Assembly: GCA_946800325.1 (NCBI GenBank)
Contig: OX326959.1
Location: 37,190,908-37,254,907 of the forward strand
Source of the DNA: Luzula sylvatica
Lineage: Eukaryota; Streptophyta; Magnoliopsida; Poales; Juncaceae
DNA length: 64,000 bases
Direction of reading: 5' to 3'
The notes below the pieces were generated by a model. It saw only the letters and a list, made by a program, of their open reading frames with translations. It was not told the origin of the DNA and made no database searches. Below, one piece after another: positions 31,301 through 44,387 of this stretch. Both the position numbers and the translations under genes were made by a program. How positions within the stretch are numbered: position 1 is the stretch's first letter; each line of letters opens with the position of its first letter.

Positions 31301-32042
31301 CGGAGTATTTTGAGTATGACATGAAAATTTAGTTTTTTTTCTTGTGTTACACTTCAATTTGAACAATCTTTTCAAAAATATTTTCATTGAATTTTTTGAT
31401 GGTGCTAGACTTCATTTTTTGCATTTTTTAGAGTTTTGGAAAAAATTGAAATTTGTGTGTGTTCGTCTTCCATTACGGAGTATTTTGAGTATGACATGAA
31501 AATTGAGTATTTTGCTTATGTTAGACTTCAATTTTAACATTGTTTTAAAAAATATCTTCATTGAATTTATTGAAGGTGTTGGACTTCATTTTTTGCATTT
31601 TTCACAAATTTTTGAAAAAATTGAAATTTGTGATCGTTAGTCTTCAATTACGGAGTATTTTGAGTATGACATGAAAATTGAGCTTTTTTCTAGTGTTACA
31701 CTTCAATTTTGTAATTCTTTCAAAAAATATGTTCATTGAAATATTTGAAGGTGTTAGACTTAATTTTTTGCATTTTTGATATTTTTTTAAGAAATTGAAA
31801 TTTGTGTGTGTTAGTCTTCAATTACGAAGAATTTTGAGTATGTCATGAAAATTGAGTATTTTGCTTATGTTACACTTCAATTTTAACATTCTTTTAAAAA
31901 ATAACTTCGTTGAATTTTTTGAACGTGTTAGATTTCAGTTTTTTGCATTTGTAAGAAAATTTTGAAAAAATTGAAATTTGTGTGTGTTAGTCTTCAATTA
32001 CGGAGTATTTTGAGTATGACATGAAAATTTAGTTTTTTTCAT
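28375..32042. repeat. 7-monomer higher-order repeat (1222-1223 bp, three copies)
   Basis: Copies are at 28375-29596, 29597-30819 and 30820-32042. Each holds the private markers TTTTTCACAAATTTTTG with TGTGATCGTTAG, TTTTATAATTCTTTC (TTTTGTAATTC in the last), and TTGAACGTGTTAGATTTC in the same order. The TGTTGGACTTC markers at 29131, 30354 and 31577 confirm the period. A related segment about 25 monomers upstream (24769) carries the same CACAAATT/TGTGATCG monomer. Confidence 0.88.
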
Positions 32043-33420
32043 GTGTTACACTTCAATTTTAACATTCTTTTCAAAAATATCTTCATTGAATTTTTTGATG
32101 GTGTTAGACTTCATTTTTTGCATTTTTGAGAGTTTTGGAAAAAATTGAAATTTGTGTGTGTTCGTCTTCAATTACGGAGTATTTTGAGTATGACATGAAA
32201 ATTGAGCATTTTTCTTGTGTTACACTTCAATTTTAACATTCTTTTAAAAAATATGTTCATTGAATTTTTTGAAGGTGTTAGACTTCATTTTTTGCATTTT
32301 TGAGATTTTTTGAAAAAATTGAAATTTGTGTGTGTTAGTCTTCAATTACGGATTATTCGAGTATGACATGAAAATTGAGTATTTTACTTATATTACACTT
32401 CAATTTTTTCATTTTTTTAAAAATATCTTCATTGAATTTTTTGAAAGTGTTGGACTTCAGTTTTTTGCATTTTTAAGAAAATTTTGAAAAAATAGAAATT
32501 TGTGTGTGTTAGTCTTCAATTACGGAGTATTTTGAGTATGACATGAAAATTTAGTTTTTTTCATGTGTTACACTTCAAATCTAACATTCTTTTCAAAAAT
32601 ATCTTAATTGAATTTTTTGACGGTGTTAGACTTCATTTATTGCATTTTTGATATTTTTTGAAAAAATAGAAATTTGTGTGTGTTAGTCTTCAATTACGGA
32701 GTATTTGAGTATGACATGAAAATTGAGTATTTTACTTACTTCAATTTTTTTCATTTTTTTAAAAATATCTTCATTGAATTTTTGAAGGTGTTAGACTTCA
32801 GTTTATTGCATTTTGAAGAAAATTTTGAAAAAATTGAAATTTGTGTGTGTTAGTCTTCAATTACGGAGTATTTTGAGTATGACATGAAAATTTAGTTTTT
32901 TTCATGTGTTACACTTCAATTTTAACATTCTTTTCAAAAATATCTTCATTGAATTTTTTGATGGTGTTAGACTTCATTTTTTTGCATTTTTGAGAGTTTT
33001 GGAAAAAATTGAAATTTGTGTGTGTTCGTCTTCAATTACGGAGTATTTTGAGTATGACATGAAAATTGAGCTATTTTCTTGTGTTACACTTCAATTTTAA
33101 CATTCTTTTAAAAAATATGTTCATTGAATTTTTTTAAGGTGTTAGACTTCATTTTTTGCATTTTTGAGATTTTTTGAAAAAATTGAAATTTGTGTGTGTT
33201 AGTCTTCAATTACGGAGTATTTGAGTATGACATGAAAATTGAGTATTTTACTTATATTACACTTCAATTTTTTCATTTTTTTAAAAATATCTTCATTGAA
33301 TTTTTTGAAGGTGTTGGACTTCAGTTTTTTGCATTTTTATGAAAATTTTGAAAAAATAGAAATTTGTGTGTGTTAGTCTTCAATTACGGAGTATTTTGAG
33401 TATGACATGAAAATTTAGTT

Positions 33421-36400
33421 TTTTTCATGTGTTACACTTCAATTTTAACATTCTTTTAAAAAATAACTTCATAGAATTTTTTGACGGTGTTAGACTTCAT
33501 TTTTTGCATTTTTGAGAGTTTTGGAAAAAATAGAAATTTGTGTGTGTTCGTATTCAATTACGGAGTATTTTGAGTATGACATGAAAATTGAGCTTTTTTC
33601 TTGTGTTACACTTCAATTTTAACATTCTTTTAAAAAATATGTTCATTGAATTTTTTGAAGGTGTTAGACTTCATTTTTTGCATTTTTGAGATTTTTTGAA
33701 AAAATTGAAATTTGTGTGTGTTAGTCTTCAATTACGGAGTATTTGTGTATGACATGAAAATTGAGTATTTTACTTATATTACACTTCAATTTTTTCATTT
33801 TTTTTAAAATATCTTAATTGAATTTTTTGAAGGTGTTAGACTTCAGTTTTTTACATTTTTAAGAAAATTTTGAAAAAATAGAAATTTGTGTGTGTTAGTC
33901 TTCAATTACGGAGTATTTTGAGTATGACATGAAAATTTAGTTTTTTTCATGTGTTACACTTCAATTTTAACATTCTTTTCAAAAATATCTTCATTGAATT
34001 TTTTGACGGTGTTAGACTTCATTTTTTGCATTTTTGATATTTTTTGAAAAAATTGAAATTTGTGTGTGTTAGTCTTCAATTACGGAGTATTTGAGTATGA
34101 CATGAAAATTGATTATTTTACTTATATTACACTTCAATTTTTTTCATTTTTTAAAAAATATCTTCATTGAATTTTTTGAAGGTGTTAGACTTCAGTTTAT
34201 TGCATTTTGAAGAAAATTTTGAAAAAATTGAAATTTGTGTGTGTTAGTCTTCAATTACGGAGTATTTTGAGTATGACATGAAAATTTAGTTTTTTTCATG
34301 AGTTACACTTCAATTTTAACATTCTTTTCAAAAATATCTTCATTGAATTTTTTGATGGTGTTAGACTTCATTTTTTTGCATTTTTGAGAGTTTTGGAAAA
34401 AATTGAAATTTGTGTGTGTTCGTCTTCAATTACGGAGTATTTTGAGTATGACATGAAAATTGAGCTTTTTTCTTGTGTTACACTTCGATTTTAACATTCT
34501 TTTAAAAAATATGTTCATTGAATTTTTTGAAGGTGTTAGACTTCATTTTTTGCATTTTTGAGATTTTTTGAAAAAATTGAAATTTGTGTGTGTTAGTCTT
34601 CAATTACGGAGTATTTGAGTATGACATGAAAATTGAGTATTTTACTTATATTACACTTCAATTTTTTCGTTTTTTTAAAAATATCTTCATTGAATTTTTT
34701 GAAGGTGTTAGACTTCAGTTTTATGCATTTTTAAGAAAATTTTGAAAAAATTGAAATTTGTGTGTGTTAGTCTTCAATTACGGAGTATTTTGAGTATGGC
34801 ATGAAAATTTAGTTTTTTTCATGAGTTACACTTCAATTTTAACATTCTTTTCAAAAATATATTCATTGAATTTTTTGATGGTGCTAGACTTCATTTTTTG
34901 CATTTTTGAGAGTTTTGGAAAAAATTGAAATTTGTGTGTGTTCGTCTTCCATTACGGAGTATTTTGAGTATGACATGAAAATTGAGTATTTTGCTTATGT
35001 TAGACTTCAATTTTAACATTGTTCAAAAAAATATCTTCATGGAATTTATGGAAGGTGTTGGACTTCATTTTTTGCAATTTTCACAAATTTTTGAAAAAAT
35101 TGAAATTTGTGATTGTTAGTCTTCAATTACGGAGTATTTTGAGTATGACATGAAAATTGAGTATTTTACTTATATTACACTTCAACTTTTTTCATTTTTT
35201 TAAAAATATCTTCATTGAATTTTTTGAAGGTGTTAGACTTCAGTTTATTGCATTTTGAAGAAAATTTTGAAAAAATAGAAATTTGTGTGTGTTAGTCTTC
35301 AATTACGGAGTATTTGAGTATGACATGAAAATTGAGTATTTTACTTATATTATACTTCAATTTTTTTCATTTTTTTAAAAATATCTTCATTGAATTTTTT
35401 GAAGGTGTTAGACTTCAATTTATTGCATTTTGAAGAAAATTTTGAAAAAATAGAAATTTGTGTGTGTTAGTCTTCAATTACGGAGTATTTTGAGTATGAC
35501 ATGAAAATTTAGTTTTTTTCATGTGTTACACTTCAATTTTAACATTCTTTTAAAAAATATCTTCATAGAATTTTTTGACGGTGTTAGACTTCATTTTTTG
35601 CATTTTTGAGAGTTTTGGAAAAAATTGAAATTTGTGTGTGTTCGTCTTCAATTACGGAGTATTTTGAGTATGACATGAAAATTGAGCTTTTTTCTTGTGT
35701 TACACTTCAATTTTAACATTCTTTTAAAAAATATGTTCATTGAATTTTTTGAAGGTGTTAGACTTCATTTTTTGCATTTTTGAGATTTTTTGAAAAAATT
35801 GAAATTTGTGTGTGTTAGTCTTCAATTACGGAGTATTTGAGTATGACATGAAAATTGAGTATTTTACTTATATTACACTTCAATTTTTTCATTTTTTTTA
35901 AAATATCTTCATTGAATTTTTTGAAGGTGTTAGACTTCAGTTTTTTACATTTTTAAGAAAATTTTGAAAAAATAGAAATTTGTGTGTGTTAGTCTTCAAT
36001 TACGGAGTATTTTGAGTATGACATGAAAATTTAGTTTTTTTCATGTGTTACACTTCAATTTTAACATTCTTTTCAAAAATATCTTCATTGAATTTTTTGA
36101 CGGTGTTAGACTTCATTTTTTGCATTTTTGATATTTTTTGAAAAAATTGAAATTTGTGTGTGTTAGTCTTCAATTACGGAGTATTTGAGTTTGACATGAA
36201 AATTGAGTATTTTACTTATATTACACTTCAATTTTTTTCATTTTTTTAAAAATATCTTCATTGAATTTTTTGAAGGTGTTAGACTTCAGTTTATTACATT
36301 TTGAAGAAAATTTTGAAAAAATTGAAATTTGTGTGTGTTAGTCTTCAATTACGGAGTATTTTGAGTATGACATGAAAATTTAGTTTTTTTCATGAGTTAC

Positions 36401-37240
36401 ACTTCAATTTTAACATTCTTTTCAAAAATATCTTCATTGAATTTTTTGATAGTGTTAAACTTCATTTTTTTGCATTTTTGAGAGTTTTGGAAAAAATTGA
36501 AATTTGTGTGTGTTCGTCTTCAATTACGGAGTATTTTGAGTATGACATGAAAATTGAGCTTTTTTCTTGTGTTACACTTCAATTTTAACATTCTTTTAAA
36601 AAATATGTTCATTGAATTTTTTGAAGGTGTTAGACTTCATTTTTTGCATTTTTGAGATTTTTTGAAAAAATTGAAATTTGTGTGTGTTAGTCTTCAATTA
36701 CGGAGTATTTGAGTATGACATGAAAATTGAGTATTTTACTTATATTACACTTCAATTTTTTCGTTTTTTTAAAAATATCTTCATTGAATTTTTTGAAGGT
36801 GTTAGACTTCAGTTTTATGCATTTTTAAGAAAATTTTGAAAAAATTGAAATTTGTGTGTGTTAGTCTTCAATTACGGAGTATTTTGAGTATGACATGAAA
36901 ATTTAGTTTTTTTCATGTGTTACACTTCAATTTTAACATTCTTTTCAAAAATATCTTCATTGAATTTTTTGATGGTGCTAGACTTCATTTTTTGCATTTT
37001 TGAGAGTTTTGGAAAAAATTGAAATTTGTGTGTGTTCGTCTTCCATTACGGAGTATTTTGAGTATGACATGAAAATTGAGTATTTTGCTTATGTTAGACT
37101 TCAATTTTAACATTGTTTAAAAAAATATCTTCATGGAATTTATTGAAGGTGTTGGACTTCATTTTTTGCAATTTTCACAAATTTTTGAAAAAATTGAAAT
37201 TTGTGATTGTTAGTCTTCAATTACGGAGTATTCTGAGTAT
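33421..37240. repeat. 12-monomer period (2093 bp), about 10 monomers shared
   Basis: 33421-35146 recurs at 35514-37240. Paired markers are CTTCATAGAATTTTTTGACGG (33470 and 35563), CATGAGTTACAC (34299 and 36392), AGTTTTATGCA (about 34718 and 36811) and TTGTGATTGTTAG (35107 and 37201). Confidence 0.82.
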
Positions 37241-38599
37241 GACATGAAAATTGAGCTTTTTTCTAGTGTTAGACTTCAATTTTAACATTCTTTCAAAAAA
37301 TATGTTCATTGAATTATTTGAAGGTGTTAGACTTAATTTTTTGCATTTTTGTGATTTTTTTAAGAAATTGAAATTTGTGTGTGTTAGTCTTCAATTACGA
37401 AGAATTTTGAGTGTTTTGCTTATGTTACACTTCAATTTTAACATTCTTTTAAAAAATAACTTCGTTGAATTTTTTGAACGTGTTAGATTTCAGTTTTTTG
37501 CATTTTTAAGGAAATTTTAAAAAAATTGAAATTTGTGTGTGTTAGTCTTCAATTACGGAATATTTTGAGTATGACATGAAAATTTAGTTTTTTTCATGTG
37601 TTATACTTCAATTTTAACATTCTTTTCAAAAAAATCTTCATTGAATTTTTTGATGGTGTTAGACTTCATTTTTTGCATTTTTGAGATTTTTTGAAAAAAT
37701 TGAAATTTGTGTGTGTTAGTCTTCAATTACGGAGTATTTGAGTATGACATGAAACTTGAGTATTTTACTTATATGACACTTCAATTTTTTCATTTTTTTA
37801 AAATATCTTCATTGAATTTTTTGAAGGTGTTAGACTTCAGTTTTTTGCATTTTTAAGAAAATTTTGAAAAAATAGAAATTTGTGTGTGTTAGTCTTCAAT
37901 TACGGAGTATTTTGAGTATGACATGAAAATTTAGTTTTTTTCATGTGTTACACTTCAATTCTAACATTCTTTTCAAAAATATCTTCATGGAATTTTTTGA
38001 TGGTGTTAGACTTCATTTTTTGCATTTTTGATATTTTTTGAAAAAATTGAAATTTGTGTGTGTTAGTCTTCAATTACGGAGTATTTGAGTATGACATGAA
38101 AATAGAGTATTTTACTTATATTACACTTCAATTTTTTCATTTTTTTAAAAATATCTTCATTGAATTTTTTGAAGGTGTTAGACTTCCGTTTATTGCATTT
38201 TGAAGAAAACTTTGAAAAAATTGAAATTTGTGTGTGTTAGTCTTCAATTACGGAGTATTTTGAGTATGACATGAAAATTTAGTTTTTTTCATGTGTTACA
38301 CTTCAATTTTAACATTCTTTTCAAAAATATCTTCATTGAATTTTTTGATGGTGTTAGACTTCATTTTTTTGCATTTTTGAGAGTTTTGGAAAAAATTGAA
38401 ATTTGTGCGTGTTCGTCTTCAATTGTGGAGTATTTTGAGTATGACATGAAAATTGAGCTTTTTTCTTGTGTTACACTTCAATTTTAACATTCTTTTAAAA
38501 AATATGTTCATTGAATTTTTTGAAGGTGTTAGACTTCAGTTTTTTGCATTTTTAAGAAAATTTTGAAAAAATAGAAATTTGTGTGTGTTAGTCTTCAAT

Positions 38600-41500
38600 T
38601 ACGGAGTATTTTGAGTATGACATGAAAATTTAGTTTTTTTCATGTGTTACACTTCAATTTTAACATTCTTTTCAAAAATATCTTCATTGAGTTTTTTGAT
38701 GGTGCTAGACTTCATTTTTTGCATTTTTGAGAGTTTTGGAAAAAATTGAAATTTGTGTGTGTTCGTCTTCCATTACGGAGTATTTTGAGTATGACATGAA
38801 AATTGAGTATTTTGCCTATGTTAGACTTCAATTTTAACATTGTTTTAAAAAATATCTTCATGGAATTTATTGAAGGTGTTGGACTTCATTTTTTGCATTT
38901 TTGAGAGTTTTGGAAAAAATTGAAATTTGTGTGTGTTAGTCTTCAATTACGGAGTATTTTGAGTATGACATGAAAATTTAGTTTTTTTCATGTGTTACAC
39001 TTCAATTTTAACATTCTTTTCAAAAATATCTTCATTGAATTTTTTGATGGTGTTAGACTTCATTTTTTGCATTTTTGAGATTTTTTGAAAAATTGAAATT
39101 TGTGTGTGTTAGTCTTCAATTACGGAGTATTTGAGTATGACATGAAAATTGAGTATTTTACTTATATTACACTTCAATTTTTTCATTTTTTTAAAAATAT
39201 CTTCATTGAATTTTTTGAAGGTGTTAGACTTCAGTTTTTTGCATTTTGAAGAAAATTTTGAAAAAATTGAAATTTGTGTGTGTTATTCTTCAATTACGGA
39301 GTATTTTGAGTATGACATGAAAATTTAGTTTTTTTCATGTGTTACACTTCAATTTTAACATTCTTTTCAAAAATATCTTCATTGAATTTTTTGATGGTGT
39401 TAGACTTCATTTTTTTGCATTTTTGAGAGTTTTGGGAAAAATAGAAATTTGTTTGTGTTCGTCTTCAATTACGGAGTATTTTGAGTATGACATGAAAATT
39501 GAGCTTTTTTCTTGTGTTACACTTCAATTTTAACATTCTTTTAAAAAATATGTTCATTGAATTTTTTGAAGGTGTTAGACTTCATTTTTTGCATTTTTGA
39601 GATTTTTTGAAAAAATTGAAATTTGTGTGTGTTAGTCTTCAATTACGGAGTATTTGAGTATGACATGAAAATTGAGTATTTTACTTATATTACCCTTCAA
39701 TTTTTTCATTTTTTTAAAATTATCTTCATTGAATTTTTTGAAGGTGTCAGACTTTAGTTTTTTGCATTTTTAAGAAAATTTTGAAAAAATAGAAATTTGT
39801 GTGTGTTAGTCTTCAATTACGGAGTATTTTGAGTATGACATGAAAATTTAGTTTTTTTCATGTGTTACACTTCAATTTTAACATTGTTTTCAAAAATATC
39901 TTCATTGAATTTTTTAATGGTGTTAGACTTCATTTTTTGCATTTTTGAGATTTTTTGAAAAAATTGAAATTTGTATGTGTTAGTCTTCAATTACGGAGTA
40001 TTTGAGTATGACATGAAAATTGAGTATTTTACTTATATTACCCTTCAATTTTTTCATTTTTTTAAAAATATCTTCATTGAATTTTTTGAAGGTGTTAGAC
40101 TTCAGTTTTTTGCATTTTTAAGAAAATTTTGAAAAAATAGAAATTTGTGTGTGTTAGTTTTCAATTACGGAGTATTTTGAGTATGACATGAAAATTTAGT
40201 TTTTTTCATGTGTTACACTTCAATTTTAACATTCTTTTCAAAAATATCTTCATTGAGTTTTTTGATGGTGCTAGACTTCATTTTTTGCATTTTTGAGAGT
40301 TTTGGAAAAAATTGAAATTTGTGTGTGTTCGTCTTCCATTACGGAGTATTTTGAGTATGACATGAAAATTGAGTATTTTGCTTACGTTAGTCTTCAATTT
40401 TAACATTGTTTTAAAAAATATCTTCATGGAATTTATTGAAGGTGTTGGACTTCATTTTTTGCATTTTTTAGAGTTTTGCAAAAAATTGAAATTTGTGTGT
40501 GTTAGTCTTCAATTACGGAGTATTTTGAGTATGACATGAAAATTTAGTTTTTTTCATGTGTTACACTTCAATTTTAACATTCTTTTCAAAAATATCTTCA
40601 TTGAATTTTTTGATGGTGTTAGACTTCATTTTTTGCATTTTTGAGATTTTTTGAAAAATTGAAATTTGTGTGTGTTAGTCTTCAATTACGGAGTATTTGA
40701 GCATGACATGAAAATTGAGTATTTTACTTATATTACACTTCAATTTTTTCATTTTTTTAAAAATATCTTCATTGAATTTTTTGAAGGTGTTAGACTTCAG
40801 TTTATTGCATTTTGAAGAAAATTTTGAAAAAATTGAAATTTGTGTGTGTTAGTCTTCAATTACGGAGTATTTTGAGTATGACATGAAAATTTAGTTTTTT
40901 TCATGTGTTACACTTCAATTTTAACATTCTTTTCAAAAATATCTTCATTGAATTTTTTGATGGTGTTAGACTTCATTTTTTTGCATTTTTGAGAGTTTTG
41001 GGAAAAATTGAAATTTGTTTGTGTTCGTCTTCAATTACGGAGTATTTTGAGTTTGACATGAAAATTGAGCTTTTTTCTTGTGTTACACTTCAATTTTAAC
41101 ATTCTTTTAAAAAATATGTTCATTGAATTTTTTGAAGGTGTTAGACTTCATTTTTTGCAGTTTTGAGATTTTTTGAAAAAATTGAAATTTGTGTGTGTTA
41201 GTCTTCAATTACGGAGTATTTGAGTATGATATGAAAATTGAGTATTTTACTTATATTACCCTTCAATTTTTTCATTTTTTTAAAAATATCTTCATTGAAT
41301 TTTTTGAAGGTGTCAGACTTTAGTTTTTTGCATTTTTAAGAAAATTTTGAAAAAATAGAAATTTGTGTGTGTTAGTCTTCAATTACGGAGTATTTTGAGT
41401 ATGACATGAAAATTTAGTTTTTTTCATGTGTTACACTTCAATTTTAACATTGTTTTCAAAAATATCTTCATTGAATTTTTTGATGGTGTTAGACTTCATT

Positions 41501-43300
41501 TTTTGCATTTTTGAGATTTTTTGAAAAAATTGAAATTTGTATGTGTTAGTCTTCAATTACGGAGTATTTGAGTATGACATGAAAATTGAGTATTTTACTT
41601 ATATTACCCTTCAATTTTTTCATTTTTTTAAAAATATCTTCATTTAATTTTTTGAAGGTGTTAGACTTCAGTTTTATGCATTTTTAAGAAAATTGTGAAA
41701 AAATAGAAATTTGTGTGTGTTAGTCTTCAATTACGGAGTATTTTGAGTATGACATGAAAATTTAGTTTTTTTCATGTGTTACACTTCAATTTTAACATTC
41801 TTTTCAAAAATATCTTCATTGAGTTTTTTGATGGTGCTAGACTTCATTTTTTGCATTTTTGAGAGTTTTGGAAAAAATTGAAATTTGTGTGTGTTCGTCT
41901 TCCATTACGGAGTATTTTGAGTATGACATGAAAATTGAGTATTTTGCTTATGTTAGTCTTCAATTTTAACATTGTTTTAAAAAATATCTTCATGGAATTT
42001 ATTGAAGGTGTTGGACTTCATTTTTTGCATTTTTGAGAGTTTTGGAAAAAATTGAAATTTGTGTGTGTTAGTCTTCAATTACGGAGTATTTTGAGTATGA
42101 CATGAAAATTTAGTTTTTTTCATGTGTTACACTTCAATTTTAACATTCTTTTCAAAAATATCTTCATTGAATTTTTTGATGGTGTTAGACTTCATTTTTT
42201 GCATTTTTTAGATTTTTTGAAAAAATTGAAATTTTTGTGTGTTAGTCTTCAATTACGGAGTATTTGAGTATGACATGAAAATTGAGTATTTTACTTATAT
42301 TACACTTCAATTTTTTCATTTTTTTAAAAATATCTTCATTGAATTTTTTGAAGGTGTTAGACTTCAGTTTATTGCATTTTGAAGAAAATTTTGAAAAAAT
42401 TGAAATTTGTGTGTGTTAGTCTTCAATTACAGAGTATTTTGAGTATGACATGAAAATTTAGTTTTTTTCATGTGTTACACTTCAATTTTAACATTCTTTT
42501 CAAAAATATCTTCATTGAATTTTTTGATGGTGTTAGACTTCATTTTTTTGCATTTTTGAGAGTTTTGGAAAAAATTGAAATTTGTTTGTGTTCGTCTTCA
42601 ATTACGGAGTATTTTGAGTATGACATGAAAATTGTGCTTTTTTCTTGTGTTACACTTCAATTTTAACATTCTTTTAAAAAATATGTTCATTGAATTTTTT
42701 GAAGGTGTTAGACTTCATTTTTTGCATTTTTGAGATTTTTTGAAAAAATTGAAATTTGTGTGTGTTAGTCTTCAATTACGCAGTATTTGAGTATGACATG
42801 AAAATTGAGTATTTTACTTATATTACCCTTCAATTTTTTCATTTTTTTAAAAATATCTTCATTGAATTTTTTGAAGGTGTCAGACTTTAGTTTTTTGCAT
42901 TTTTAAGAAAATTTTGAAAAAATAGAAATTTGTGTGTGTTAGTCTTCAATTACGGAGTATTTTGAGTATGACATGAAAATTTAGTTTTTTTCATGTGTTA
43001 CACTTCAATTTTAACATTGTTTTCAAAAATATCTTCATTGAATTTTTTGATGGTGTTAGACATCATTTTTTGCATTTTTGAGATTTTTTGAAAAAATTGA
43101 AATTTGTATGTGTTAGTCTTCAATTACGGAGTATTTGAGTATGACATGAAAATTGAGTATTTTACTTATATTACACTTCAATTTTTTCATTTTTTAAAAA
43201 ATATCTTCATTGAATTTTTTGAATGTGTTAGACTTCAGTTTTTTGCATTTTTAAGAAAATTTTGAAAAAATAGAAATTTGTGTGTGTTAGTCTTCAATTA
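38600..43300. repeat. 9-monomer higher-order repeat (1566-1567 bp)
   Basis: The same monomer starts at 39339, 40905 and 42472. The marker TTGTATGTGTTAG recurs at about 39972, 41538 and 43104, and CATTGAGTTTTTTGATGG at 38685 and 40251. Copies drift at a few bases each. Confidence 0.85.
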
Positions 43301-44387
43301 CGGAGTATTTTGAGTATGACATGAAAATTTAGTTTTTTTCATATGTTACACTTCAATTTTAACATTCTTTTCAAAAATATCTTCATTGAATTTTTTGTTG
43401 GTGTTAGACTTCATTTTTTGCATTTTTCATATTTTTTGAAAAAATTGAAATTTGTGTGTGTTAGTCTTCAATTACGGAGTATTTTGAGTATGACATGAAA
43501 ATTTAGTTTTTTTCATGTGTTACACTTCAATTTTAACATTCTTTTCAAAAATATCTTCATTGAATTTTTTGATGGTGTTAGACTTCATTTTTTTGCATTT
43601 TTGAGAGTTTTGGAAAAAATTGAAATTTGTTTGTGTTCGTCTTCAATTACGGAGTATTTTGAGTATGACATGAAAATTGAGCTTTTTTCTTGTGTTACAC
43701 TTCAATTTTAACATTCTTTTAAAAAATATGTTCATTGAATTTTTTGAAGGTGTTAGACTTCATTTTTTGCATTTTTGAGATTTTTTGAAAAAATTGAAAT
43801 TTGTGTGTGTTAGTCTTCAATTACGGAGTATTTGAGTATGAGATGAAAATTGAGTATTTGACTTATATTACCCTTCAATTTTTTCATTTTTTTAAAAATA
43901 TCTTCATTGAATTTTTTGAAGGTGTCAGACTTTAGTTTTTTGCATTTTTAAGAAAATTTTGAAAAAATAGAAATTTGTGTGTGTTAGTCTTCAATTACGG
44001 AGTATTTTGAGTATGACATGAAAATTTAGTTTTTTTCATGTGTTACACTTCAATTTTAACATTGTTTTCAAAAATATCTTCATTGAATTTTTTGATGGTG
44101 TTAGACTTCATTTTTTGCATTTTTGAGATTTTTTGAAAAAATTGAAATTTGTATGTGTTAGTCTTCAATTACGGAGTATTTGAGTATGACATGAAAATTG
44201 AGTATTTTACTTATATTACACTTCAATTTTTTCATTTTTTTAAAAATATCTTCATTGAATTTTTTGAAGGTGTTAGACTTCAGTTTATTGCATTTTGAAG
44301 AAAATTTTGAAAAAATTGAAATTTGTGTGTGTTAGTCTTCAATTACGGAGTATTTTGAGTATGACATGAAAATTTAGTTTTTTTCAT